Shown here: positions 23,355 through 31,549 of the stretch, piece by piece | How positions within the stretch are numbered: the first letter of the stretch is position 1 | Layout: every line of letters starts with the position of its first letter | From: CADEDV01 sp048498035 | GTDB lineage: Bacteria; Bacteroidota; Bacteroidia; Chitinophagales; Chitinophagaceae | Reading direction: 5' to 3' | Length of the DNA stretch: 64,000 bases | NCBI GenBank assembly: GCA_048498035.1 | Contig: JBEHYT010000010.1 | Location: 1-64,000, forward strand | Translations under genes and position numbers: made by a program | The notes under the pieces: model-generated | Database searches by the model: none | What the model was told of the DNA's origin: nothing | The model's input: only the letters and a program-made list of their open reading frames with translations

Positions 23355-24013
23355 GATTGTAAAGTTGAAATAATGACTGGTGATGATAACAATTCCTGGA
23401 GCGTTTTGTTGAGATTTTTAATCGAATCGATAAAGTTCCATTTCTTTTTGTTCCTTTCCCCGATATAATTGCTAACTGCCCGTAGCTGGATAAATGGAAT
23501 TTGTTCCCGCAGGCAAACATAGTGCAGGGCGGCGCCCTCCATCGATTCCGTTACGGGTTGAAAAGCTGTAGTGTAATAGCTGGTCATTTTTTGGGAGGTC
23601 GTGATCGTATTTACAGAAATAGCTTTTACCGATCGCAGACCGGTTATTTTCCTGAGCGGAAGCGGGTTTACCAGCCAACCGTTTTGAAAAGGCGGCGCTG
23701 AGCGTTTTACAAGGCCCAGGTCGAACATATCCTTAAACTGCCGGTTTTCTTCAACGCCCTGGTCTGCCAGGCGGTCTTTCTGGATGGCAAGCACGGTGCC
23801 GGTAGGAATAGTATTGTTGAAACATCCGGCTATGCCGGCCTGTATGATGAGTTGGGGGCGTTTGAGGCGAACCTGGCTGGTGAGGGCGAAGGTGGTGGCT
23901 ACCAGGCCGATCCCGCTTACCAGTACGTCTGTATTGGGATATTCCTGTGTGCGGTGAGCGGTTAGAAAGGGCTCAATTTCAAGCGGGGTGGCGGCTACAA
24001 CCAGTATGCTCAT
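23351..24013 (-). CDS. mqnB: Futalosine hydrolase
   Basis: MqnB removes hypoxanthine from futalosine in menaquinone synthesis. The 220-residue protein has the nucleoside phosphorylase fold: VVAATPLEIEPFL, VSGIGLVATTFAL, QAGIAGCFN and the nucleoside-binding VTESMEGAALHYVC with the conserved Glu, then LRAVSNYIGER. The ATG at 24013 (MSILVV) lies four bases after a TACTTTTG box; an in-frame ATG six codons upstream would start inside the promoter. Confidence 0.93.
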   Translation of the reverse strand: MSILVVAATPLEIEPFLTAHRTQEYPNTDVLVSGIGLVATTFALTSQVRLKRPQLIIQAGIAGCFNNTIPTGTVLAIQKDRLADQGVEENRQFKDMFDLGLVKRSAPPFQNGWLVNPLPLRKITGLRSVKAISVNTITTSQKMTSYYTTAFQPVTESMEGAALHYVCLREQIPFIQLRAVSNYIGERNKKKWNFIDSIKNLNKTLQELLSSPVIISTLQS

Positions 24014-24017
24014 ATTG

Positions 24018-24025
24018 CAAAAGTA
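24018..24025 (-). promoter_or_regulatory. -7 box of the mqnB-mqnD operon
   Basis: TACTTTTG ends four bases before the mqnB ATG, again predicting a leaderless or nearly leaderless transcript. Confidence 0.6.
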
Positions 24026-24078
24026 GCCCATTTCACCTGCTTCTGTTGATTTGAAGCATCCCTTTAGCCGGTTTTTCG

Positions 24079-24086
24079 TACCTTTG
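24079..24086 (+). promoter_or_regulatory. -7 box of the pterin operon
   Basis: TACCTTTG, an exact TAnnTTTG match, lies 49 bases before the first PTPS gene and is divergent from the mqnB promoter. Confidence 0.55.
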
Positions 24087-24135
24087 CGCCCCAGCCCATC
24101 CGCCCAATGCTGAGAGGGGCTTTAATAAGTGAAGC

Positions 24136-24546
24136 ATGGTTTACTTAACAAGATCTGAGCATTTTAACGCTGCGCACAAGCTCTATAATCCTTCCTGGAG
24201 CTACGAAAAAAATGAAGCCGTTTTTGGTAAATGCGCCAATGACAACTGGCATGGCCATAATTATGAGTTGCTGGTAACGGTGAAAGGTGATCCTGATCCG
24301 GATACAGGTTTTGTTTTTGATGTAAAACAATTGAGTGAGATCATCCGCGACCGGGTAATTGAAAAGGTGGACCACCGCAACCTGAATATGGATGTGGATT
24401 TTATGCATGGAAAAATGTGCAGTACGGAGAACCTGGCCATTGGCATCTGGAATGAACTGGCGCCACACCTGCCGCAGGGCGTACAACTCCATTGCATCCG
24501 CCTGTATGAGACGCCTCGTATATACGTTGAGTATTTTGGCGACTGA
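24136..24546 (+). CDS. 6-pyruvoyltetrahydropterin synthase / QueD family protein, first copy
   Basis: Acts on 7,8-dihydroneopterin triphosphate, either toward tetrahydropterins or the queuosine precursor. Zinc ligands are His14, His39 and His41; the catalytic Cys33 is five residues before HGH (C-x5-HGH), the spacing of tetrahydrobiopterin-type PTPS rather than of E. coli QueD (C-x3-HGH). DHRNLN and RLYETPR carry the other active-site residues. Full length (136 residues). A second copy follows 82 bases on, then folE, which makes the substrate. The exact product is uncertain. Confidence 0.87.
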   Translation: MVYLTRSEHFNAAHKLYNPSWSYEKNEAVFGKCANDNWHGHNYELLVTVKGDPDPDTGFVFDVKQLSEIIRDRVIEKVDHRNLNMDVDFMHGKMCSTENLAIGIWNELAPHLPQGVQLHCIRLYETPRIYVEYFGD

Positions 24547-24628
24547 GGTACAACAGACGTTGAACTTTTTACCGGGGCAACTGTTGCATTGCAGCGATAG
24601 TGCCAGTGAAATTTTGTAATTTGACAGT

Positions 24629-25048
24629 ATGAGTAAAAAAGTTGCCGTTTACCGGCGTGAACACTTCAACGCGGCCCACCGGTTGTTTAATCCCGACTGG
24701 GATGATCAGAAGAACATGGAAGTGTTTGGTAAATGCGCATTACCCCATTACCACGGTCATAATTATGAACTGGAAGTTTGTGTAACCGGCAAGCCGGACA
24801 AGAAGACCGGCTATGTGATGGATCTTAAAGAACTGAGTGACCTGATCAAACGGGAAATTCATTCCCGGTTTGATCACAAGAACCTGAACCTGGACACAGA
24901 GGCGTTCAAAAATCTGAACCCGACCGCGGAAAATATTGTTATTGTTATTTATAACCTGTTGCGACCGCATATCAGCAAAAAGAAAGATCTGCATATCCGC
25001 CTGTATGAAACACCGCGGAACTTTGTGGAATATCCTGTTGGTCGTTAA
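24629..25048 (+). CDS. 6-pyruvoyltetrahydropterin synthase / QueD family protein, second copy
   Basis: A 139-residue paralogue of the preceding gene, sharing FNAAH, FGKC, HGHNYEL, DHKNLN and RLYETPR. Ligands are His17, His42 and His44 with Cys36 again at C-x5-HGH. Catalytic residues are intact, so both copies should be active. It ends 14 bases before folE. The pair may split roles between queuosine and tetrahydropterin synthesis (inference). Confidence 0.87.
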   Translation: MSKKVAVYRREHFNAAHRLFNPDWDDQKNMEVFGKCALPHYHGHNYELEVCVTGKPDKKTGYVMDLKELSDLIKREIHSRFDHKNLNLDTEAFKNLNPTAENIVIVIYNLLRPHISKKKDLHIRLYETPRNFVEYPVGR

Positions 25049-25062
25049 CAAAAAAGAATAAA

Positions 25063-25659
25063 ATGGCTTATAAGAAGACGGAGCATTATGATGCTGCCAT
25101 TACCGAAGGATTGGTAGATAATTATCGCCAGGCAATTGAGTTGTTGGGAGAAGATGCGGGACGCGAGGGCTTGCTGAAAACGCCGGAGCGAATGGCCAAA
25201 GCGATGCAGTACCTGATGCAGGGCTACCAACTGGATGCGCATGCCATTCTCAACTCGGCAAAATTTCATGAACCGGTAAGCGAGATGATCGTGGTGAAGG
25301 ACATTGAAATTTACAGTATGTGTGAGCACCATATGTTGCCTTTTTTTGGGAAAGCGCATGTCGCTTATATTCCCAATGGCTGGATTACGGGGCTTAGCAA
25401 GATAGCACGGGTAGTGGATGTATATGCACGCCGGATGCAGGTACAGGAGCGGCTGACCGTGGAGATCATGCACGCCATCAAGGAAACATTGAATCCTTTG
25501 GGCGTAGCCGTGGTAATTGAAGCCCAGCACTTGTGCATGATGATGCGGGGTGTACAAAAACAAAACTCCACAACCACCACATCCGCCTTTGACGGCGAAT
25601 TTCAAAAAAACTCTACCCGGAGTGAATTTTTGAAGTTGATTACCGGTCGTCTGAGCTGA
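25063..25659 (+). CDS. folE: GTP cyclohydrolase I
   Basis: FolE converts GTP to 7,8-dihydroneopterin triphosphate, the first step to folate, tetrahydropterins and queuosine. The 198-residue protein has the zinc ligands Cys87 and His90 in MCEHHMLPFFGKAHVAYIP and Cys158 in AQHLCMMMRG. Length is standard. It follows the two PTPS genes closely, so the cluster makes substrate and product enzymes together. Confidence 0.96.
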   Translation: MAYKKTEHYDAAITEGLVDNYRQAIELLGEDAGREGLLKTPERMAKAMQYLMQGYQLDAHAILNSAKFHEPVSEMIVVKDIEIYSMCEHHMLPFFGKAHVAYIPNGWITGLSKIARVVDVYARRMQVQERLTVEIMHAIKETLNPLGVAVVIEAQHLCMMMRGVQKQNSTTTTSAFDGEFQKNSTRSEFLKLITGRLS

Positions 25660-25679
25660 TTATCAATATTATTGCGAAG

Positions 25680-25725
25680 AATGCCACAAAGATTTTTCTT
25701 TTTAAAACCTTTGCGGCATTTTTGT
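25680..25725 (+). terminator. Intrinsic terminator after folE
   Basis: AATGCCACAAAG and CTTTGCGGCATT pair with one A-C mismatch around a 17-base loop, followed by four T and TTTGG. Confidence 0.7.
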
Positions 25726-25746
25726 TTGGTTTAACCAAAGAATACG

Positions 25747-26637
25747 ATGAAACACGCTTTTGTATTTCCCGGCCAGGGATCCCAGTTTCCGGGAATGGGT
25801 AAGAGTCATTATGAGCAGAGTGCTTTTGCAAAGAAACTTTTTGAGCAAGCCAACGATGTATTAGGCTTTAGAATTTCCGATATCATGTTTTCCGGAACGG
25901 AAGATGACCTGAAGCAAACCAATGTAACACAACCTGCTGTTTTCCTGCATTCGGTGATTGCCTATCGCAGTATTGAATCTGCATCACCGGATATGGTTGC
26001 AGGTCATTCGCTGGGTGAGTTCAGCGCGTTGGTGGCAAACGGAACGCTCAGTTTTGATGATGCCCTGCAATTGGTAGCCATCCGGGCAAAAGCGATGCAA
26101 AAAGCCTGTGAAGCACAACCTTCCACCATGGCCGCAGTATTGGCGCTGGCAGATGAAAAGGTAGAGGCAATTTGTAAGGAGGTGCAGCAGGAAACAGGCG
26201 AAATAGTAGTGGCTGCCAACTATAATTGTCCCGGGCAACTTGTAATCAGCGGATCTGTAAAAGGAATCGAAATAGCCTGTGAACGTATGAAAGCAGCCGG
26301 TGCAAAGCGGGCGCTGGTATTACCAGTGGGCGGCGCATTTCACTCGCCGTTGATGGCGCCTGCACGCGAAGAATTGAAGGCTGCTATTGAAAATACCAAG
26401 TTTCATACACCTACCTGTGCCGTATACCAGAACGTGGTAGCCCGGGCGGTGATGGACAAAGAAGAGATCAAACAAAACCTGATCGATCAATTAACAGGCG
26501 CCGTACGGTGGACGCAGAGCATACAGGCTATGATACAGGATGGCGCTTCCCATTTTACCGAAGCAGGTCCCGGAAAAGTATTACAGGGACTGATCCAAAA
26601 AATTGACAAGACGGTAACCGTGGAAGGAGTAAGCTAA
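25747..26637 (+). CDS. fabD: Malonyl-CoA:acyl carrier protein transacylase
   Basis: FabD loads malonate onto ACP for fatty acid synthesis. The 296-residue protein begins AFVFPGQGSQFPGMG, has the nucleophile elbow GHSLGEFSAL with Ser88, and the catalytic His in GGAFHSPLM (near 200). It is full length. The TPR kinase gene starts 39 bases later and may share its transcript. Confidence 0.96.
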   Translation: MKHAFVFPGQGSQFPGMGKSHYEQSAFAKKLFEQANDVLGFRISDIMFSGTEDDLKQTNVTQPAVFLHSVIAYRSIESASPDMVAGHSLGEFSALVANGTLSFDDALQLVAIRAKAMQKACEAQPSTMAAVLALADEKVEAICKEVQQETGEIVVAANYNCPGQLVISGSVKGIEIACERMKAAGAKRALVLPVGGAFHSPLMAPAREELKAAIENTKFHTPTCAVYQNVVARAVMDKEEIKQNLIDQLTGAVRWTQSIQAMIQDGASHFTEAGPGKVLQGLIQKIDKTVTVEGVS

Positions 26638-26676
26638 ACAGGTTTTCCCTTACAAAACGGATACTGCCATATTACC

Positions 26677-28584
26677 ATGCGAACGATTTTGCTGATAGGG
26701 ATGGCATTATTCGGAACGTCTGCAGGCGCGCAAACCCGGCTGATCGATAGCCTGCTTCGCGTAATACATACTTTACCGGATGGCGAACAGAAGTTTAACG
26801 CCATCTACATGCTGTCTAACCAGAATTATAATCCCGATTCTGTACTTCCTTATCTACAACAGGCCACAACTATCCTGCGACAGCAGCCGGATGAACGACG
26901 TGCAGATCAACTGCAGTATTCGTGGGCACTTTACCTGGTCCGGGTCAATGAAGCGGATAGCGCACTCCAGATTGCCGACAACCTGATCAAAAAATACCGA
27001 ACAAAGAAAGGAAGCGAGGCTGATTACCTGACCTATCTTTTTTTCAGGTCGAAGGTGCTGGACCGCGCCGGCCAATATTCCCGGTCGTTGTCGCAACTAA
27101 CGGAAGTGATAGAAACGGCCCGGTCTATGAAGGATACGCTGGTAATGATACAGGCGCGTACCGGTGTGGGTTGGGTACAGATGGAAATGGGTCAATACCG
27201 TGAGGCCCTGCAATGGCTTTACCTGGCGCTGCAAACGTCTTCCAACAGAAACTATTACACTAATTATGGCGCTTTGTATAGCAATCTTGCATCCACTTAC
27301 AATGCGCTGGGGCGGCAGGATTCAGCTGTGAAATACATCAATATCGCCATCAATGATGCGCGGGCCAATGAGAATCTGCTGTTCCTGGCTACGGCGCTGA
27401 GCATACAGGCGAAAATTTACATTGACAGCGGCCAACGCCAGTTCGCGGAAGCGCCGCTTCATGAAGTGGTTGATATTCGTAAAAAGATCAACGATCCCTT
27501 TTACACCGTGTTTGATATGGCTAACCTGGCAAGCTATTATGCCGCCAATAACCAGCCTGAAAAAGGAATCCGGCTGTGCACCGAAGGAATTGAAATTGCC
27601 GAGCGCGAAAGATTGTCATCGCAACTCCTGATGATCTACCAGGCGTTGGCCGACAATTACAAAGCCGCGGGCAATGCAAAAAATTATGGTGAAACACTGG
27701 AGCATATCATCGAACTGAAAGATTCATTTAATAATATTAACTCTGCCAAACAGCTTGCTGAAACGCAGGCAAAATTTGACGCGCAGCGGCGCGAAAAGAC
27801 AATTGTTGAGCAAAAGCTGAGCCTTACCCGAAAAAATTACTGGCTGTATGGTTCGGCAATTATCGGCCTGATGGCCGCAATAATAACCTGGCTCGGCTTC
27901 CTGTATTACCGGAAACGCCAGCAACAACGTACACATGCGCAATTGGAAAAACAACGCCAGGATGCTGCACGCGCAATACACGAAGCGGAAGAACAGGAAC
28001 GAAAGCGAATTGCTGCCGACCTGCACGATAGCCTGGGTGTTTACGCCGCATCCATGTCGTCTAACCTTCATTACCTGCAGATAAAGGAAGATGATCAACG
28101 GTCTGCCATCGCTTTTGACGAATTGCGCGACAACTCCAATGCGATCATTTCCCAGTTGAATGACACGATTTGGGTACTAAAAAAAGAATTACTCTCGCTG
28201 ACTGCAGTCAGCGACCGGATCAAGATATTTACACAACGACTTCGTCGCAGTTACCCGGAAGTTGAACTGGAAGTGGAGGAGGACCTCCCGGTTGACGTCC
28301 AGATGCCCGCTTCCCAGGCCTTTCACCTGTACCGGATTATCCAGGAAGCTGTAAACAATGCGTTGCGGCATAGTGGCGGACGAAAAATTACTGTATTTTT
28401 CCGCGGTCGGGAACACTGGGAAGTATTTATACAGGACAATGGAAAAGGAATGAGTGCCAGGGACCTGGCGGGCAATGGCCTGGATAATATGCGCAGCCGC
28501 GCGAAGGAAGCAAATTGGACGATCCGCTGGGAAGATGCGGCAGGTGGCGGAACAACGGTATGGGTTTCTCCTACTACAAACTAG
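26677..28584 (+). CDS. TPR-containing sensor histidine kinase
   Basis: A 635-residue kinase with signal peptide (about 1-19), periplasmic tetratricopeptide repeats (about 30-360), one transmembrane helix near 392-412, a coiled-coil linker, the HisKA_3 box with His450 (IAADLHDSLG), and a HATPase_c domain (IIQEAVNNALRHSG, DNGKGM, GNGLDNMRSRA). TPR-HK proteins are common in Bacteroidota and usually pair with a LuxR-type regulator, which follows 42 bases on. The signal is unknown. Confidence 0.93.
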   Translation: MRTILLIGMALFGTSAGAQTRLIDSLLRVIHTLPDGEQKFNAIYMLSNQNYNPDSVLPYLQQATTILRQQPDERRADQLQYSWALYLVRVNEADSALQIADNLIKKYRTKKGSEADYLTYLFFRSKVLDRAGQYSRSLSQLTEVIETARSMKDTLVMIQARTGVGWVQMEMGQYREALQWLYLALQTSSNRNYYTNYGALYSNLASTYNALGRQDSAVKYINIAINDARANENLLFLATALSIQAKIYIDSGQRQFAEAPLHEVVDIRKKINDPFYTVFDMANLASYYAANNQPEKGIRLCTEGIEIAERERLSSQLLMIYQALADNYKAAGNAKNYGETLEHIIELKDSFNNINSAKQLAETQAKFDAQRREKTIVEQKLSLTRKNYWLYGSAIIGLMAAIITWLGFLYYRKRQQQRTHAQLEKQRQDAARAIHEAEEQERKRIAADLHDSLGVYAASMSSNLHYLQIKEDDQRSAIAFDELRDNSNAIISQLNDTIWVLKKELLSLTAVSDRIKIFTQRLRRSYPEVELEVEEDLPVDVQMPASQAFHLYRIIQEAVNNALRHSGGRKITVFFRGREHWEVFIQDNGKGMSARDLAGNGLDNMRSRAKEANWTIRWEDAAGGGTTVWVSPTTN

Positions 28585-28626
28585 TTATTTTTTGGAATCA
28601 TCCGATCGGTTAATTTTACCAGGTTT

Positions 28627-29304
28627 ATGATGTTTACTGTCGCGCTTACAGAAGATAACAGCGTTAATCGCAATACCTTCCTGCAAAAAATTGCACTGCT
28701 GGGTAATATGCAGGTGCTATTTATTGCAGGCAATGGCCTGGAGTGCCTGGAAGAATTGAAAGGATTGCCGGCAGCCAAAACACCGCAGGTTATTTTTATG
28801 GACCTGGAAATGCCCCGCATGGACGGGATTGAAGCGATCCGCCTTGCTAAATCGCGTTATCCTCAGATCCACTTTATCGTACTGACTGTATTTGATGATG
28901 ACGAGAAGATTTTTGAAGCCATCAAAGCCGGCGCTTCGGGTTACCTGTTAAAACATGAGCCGGCGGCGGTGTTGCAGGAGGCTGTTATGAATGTGCTTGA
29001 ATTTGGCGGGGCGCCGATGAGCCCTGCCATCGCGCGTAAAGCGCTGCAATTAATGAGCAGGGCGTCTTTGTCTACGGAAGTAACTCCTTCTAAGAATGCG
29101 TTGCCGGAAATGATTACCACGCGGGAAGAAGAGATACTTAAACACATGGTGAGCGGCTGGGACGCCAAACGAATTTCAACCGAACTTTCGATCAGTGTGC
29201 TGACTGTCCGTAAACATATTGCAAATATCTACGACAAACTGCATGTGCAATCGCGCGCAGAAGTGATCAGCATGGCGCACCTGAACAAATGGTTTAATTC
29301 GTAA
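28627..29304 (+). CDS. LuxR-type response regulator paired with the TPR kinase
   Basis: A 225-residue receiver-HTH protein with the acidic residues Glu9-Asp10, phosphoacceptor Asp59 (FMDLEMPRMDG), the lysine in LLKHEP and an HTH (TTREEEILKHMVSGWDAKRISTELSISVLTVRKH). It starts ATGATG, so the first or second codon may be used. It overlaps the convergent GNAT gene by 11 bases. Confidence 0.92.
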   Translation: MMFTVALTEDNSVNRNTFLQKIALLGNMQVLFIAGNGLECLEELKGLPAAKTPQVIFMDLEMPRMDGIEAIRLAKSRYPQIHFIVLTVFDDDEKIFEAIKAGASGYLLKHEPAAVLQEAVMNVLEFGGAPMSPAIARKALQLMSRASLSTEVTPSKNALPEMITTREEEILKHMVSGWDAKRISTELSISVLTVRKHIANIYDKLHVQSRAEVISMAHLNKWFNS

Positions 29305-29749
29305 ATGAAAGTGTACAATTGATCCATTCGGGATCGAGTGTTGCCTGGTATTTTTTGTAAAAGTTAATCGCGGGTTCATTCCATTCCAACACCTGCCACA
29401 TCATGCCACTGAAATTGTTGGATTTTGCTTCTTCGATCAGTTGATCCATCAGTTTTTTCCCAATACCTTTTCCCCTTGCTTCTTCTGTTACGATGATATC
29501 TTCCAGGTACATCCGCTGCCCCTTCCAGGTGGAATAACGTATATAGTACAGCGCAAATCCCTGTACAACACCATCCGTTTCTGCAACAAATGCCCACCAT
29601 ACCGGCTGGTTGCCAAAGCCGCTTTCAACAAAATGTTCCATGCTAACGGTTACTGCGTGGGGCTCGCGCTCATATTCGGCCAATTCGCGGATCAGTTCCA
29701 TCATGCGCGGGGCATCTTCGCGCGTAGCGCGTCTGATTATTATTTCCAT
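29294..29749 (-). CDS. GNAT family N-acetyltransferase
   Basis: A 151-residue acetyltransferase with the acetyl-CoA pyrophosphate-binding loop EEARGKGIGKKLM (about 90-100) and a preceding LEDIIV beta strand, resembling diamine/polyamine acetyltransferases of the SAT type (YERE, WKGQRMYLED). Substrate is not certain. The ATG at 29749 is preferred to an in-frame TTG six bases upstream. It starts two bases after the stop of the PLP-enzyme gene and is co-transcribed with it. Confidence 0.87.
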   Translation of the reverse strand: MEIIIRRATREDAPRMMELIRELAEYEREPHAVTVSMEHFVESGFGNQPVWWAFVAETDGVVQGFALYYIRYSTWKGQRMYLEDIIVTEEARGKGIGKKLMDQLIEEAKSNNFSGMMWQVLEWNEPAINFYKKYQATLDPEWINCTLSFTN

Positions 29750-29751
29750 TG

Positions 29752-30975
29752 TCAACTGTTAAATGCCTGTTCCAGGTCGTTAATAATATCCTGCACATTT
29801 TCAATTCCCACATTCATCCGGATCAGTCCATCGGTGATTCCGTATTTTTCTTTTTCTTCCCGGGGAACGCTGTAGTGCGTCATGGAAGCCGGGTGGCAAA
29901 GTAATGTATCACAGGTACCAAGTGAAACGGTGCGTGTGCACATTTTTAACCGGTTCATGAAATCGATACCGCCCTGCAGCCCTGCTTTTAACTCAAACGA
30001 CAACATAGCGCCGGGATGTTTCATTTGTTTTAATGCCACTGTATGATCCGGGTGATGTGGCAGACCTGTATAATTTACACGCGCCACTTCGTTTTTTTCA
30101 TCCAGGTATTTTGCAATGGTCATCGCATTTTCGCAATGACGCTCCATTCGTAATTCAAGCGTTTTCATCCCGTTGATCAGCAGGAAAGCATCAAAAGGAT
30201 TTGCGTTTCCACCCAGCGTTTTCGCCGTTGAATAGGCCCGTTTATTCATGAATTCAAGATCAGTGCCTACCAATACACCGCCAATGGATGTGCCGTGTCC
30301 ATTCAGGAATTTGGTGGTGGAATGGACAATGAAATCTACACCAAAGCGAAACGGTTGCTGCAGGTAAGGTGTTGCAAAGGTGTTATCTGCCGCTACAATC
30401 AGTCCTTGCTCTTTTGCCCAGGAAGTGAGCAAAGAAATATCTACGCATTGGATAGTTGGATTGGCGGGTGTTTCCAGGTACAGCATCCGGATGGCAGGAT
30501 CTTTTGCTAGTGCTTCACCTGCTTTTTGCACATCCCGCAGATCTGTGATCACCGCACCAATACCAAAGGCGGGCAGCATCCTGCACATGATTTCTTCGGT
30601 GCCTCCATAAAGTGAATAATGGGTAAGGATTTTATCACCGGGTTTGAGATTAGATAACAACAGCGTAGTAATGGCGGCCATGCCTGATGCATGGAGAAGG
30701 CTGCGCGCCTGCAACGGACTTCCATCTTTTTCGAGGCCAAAGGTTTCCAGTGCAGCTATCTTTTTTTCAGCTTCTGAAAACGTTGGATTTCCCCAGCGGG
30801 AATAAATATAACCCGGCTCCTGGCCGCTGAAGCGGCGCATACCCTGTTCTGCTTCGTCATATACAAATGTACTGCTGGCATAGATGGGAACCAGGTGGGC
30901 ATAGAGCGGATCCTGCTCATGTCCTGCATGTACTGCAGCGGAGCTCCAACCAGATAGTGGAAAACTTTTATCCAT
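29752..30975 (-). CDS. PLP-dependent Cys/Met metabolism enzyme
   Basis: A 407-residue member of the cystathionine gamma-synthase / methionine gamma-lyase family. It has YSRWGNPT, the aromatic YGGTEE loop, AADNTFATPYLQQPF and the PLP lysine in HSTTKFLNGHG. Whether it is a gamma-lyase, gamma-synthase or O-acetylhomoserine sulfhydrylase cannot be decided by eye. The ATG at 30975 is preferred to an in-frame TTG at 31020, which lies in the promoter box. Confidence 0.9.
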   Translation of the reverse strand: MDKSFPLSGWSSAAVHAGHEQDPLYAHLVPIYASSTFVYDEAEQGMRRFSGQEPGYIYSRWGNPTFSEAEKKIAALETFGLEKDGSPLQARSLLHASGMAAITTLLLSNLKPGDKILTHYSLYGGTEEIMCRMLPAFGIGAVITDLRDVQKAGEALAKDPAIRMLYLETPANPTIQCVDISLLTSWAKEQGLIVAADNTFATPYLQQPFRFGVDFIVHSTTKFLNGHGTSIGGVLVGTDLEFMNKRAYSTAKTLGGNANPFDAFLLINGMKTLELRMERHCENAMTIAKYLDEKNEVARVNYTGLPHHPDHTVALKQMKHPGAMLSFELKAGLQGGIDFMNRLKMCTRTVSLGTCDTLLCHPASMTHYSVPREEKEKYGITDGLIRMNVGIENVQDIINDLEQAFNS

Positions 30976-31017
30976 GTTGACTGAATGTAATGAGAAATTT
31001 GCGCTTGTAAAGCTGCT

Positions 31018-31025
31018 CAAAGCTA
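31018..31025 (-). promoter_or_regulatory. -7 box of the PLP enzyme gene
   Basis: TAGCTTTG matches TAnnTTTG and lies 42 bases before the ATG at 30975. Confidence 0.5.
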
Positions 31026-31041
31026 CTTAAATGCGGGAAGA

Positions 31042-31542
31042 ATGAAAGAACTGCTTCGACAACTGGCATATTATAATGTATGGGCGTATCAGCGTATTCT
31101 TGAAACAGCATTGTTGTTGCCGGAAGAATCACTTACGGCACAGGTGAACAGCAGTTTTGAGAGTATACAGCGCACCATTCTCCATCTTTGGGATGCTGAA
31201 AGTATCTGGTGGCAACGGATGAAATTACAGGAACATGTAATGCGTCCCAGTGAACATTTCCACGGCACCACACAGGATGCTGTTGATGGACTGCTTAGCC
31301 AGGCAAAGCTGTGGCAGAGTTACCTGGATGGCGTAAGCGAGCCGATACTGACGCATGTGTTTGAATACCGAAATAATAAACGGGAGCAGGTAAAGCTGCC
31401 GGTGTACCAGATGATGATGCACCTGTTTAATCACGATACCTATCATCGCGGACAGTTGGTGACGCTGCTGCGACAGGCGGGTGCCACCAAATTGCCGTCG
31501 ACAGATTTTGTAGCCTGGCGGCTTTCTAAAAATTACCGGTAA
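31042..31542 (+). CDS. DinB-family putative metal-dependent protein
   Basis: A 166-residue four-helix protein of the DinB/YfiT type. The three metal-ligand histidines are visible: one in ILHLWDAE (near 48) and two in HLFNHDTYHRGQ (near 130-140). Members include thiol-dependent transferases such as bacillithiol transferases, but the function here is unknown. It converges on fabH with a seven-base gap. Confidence 0.85.
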   Translation: MKELLRQLAYYNVWAYQRILETALLLPEESLTAQVNSSFESIQRTILHLWDAESIWWQRMKLQEHVMRPSEHFHGTTQDAVDGLLSQAKLWQSYLDGVSEPILTHVFEYRNNKREQVKLPVYQMMMHLFNHDTYHRGQLVTLLRQAGATKLPSTDFVAWRLSKNYR

Positions 31543-31549
31543 ACAGAGA

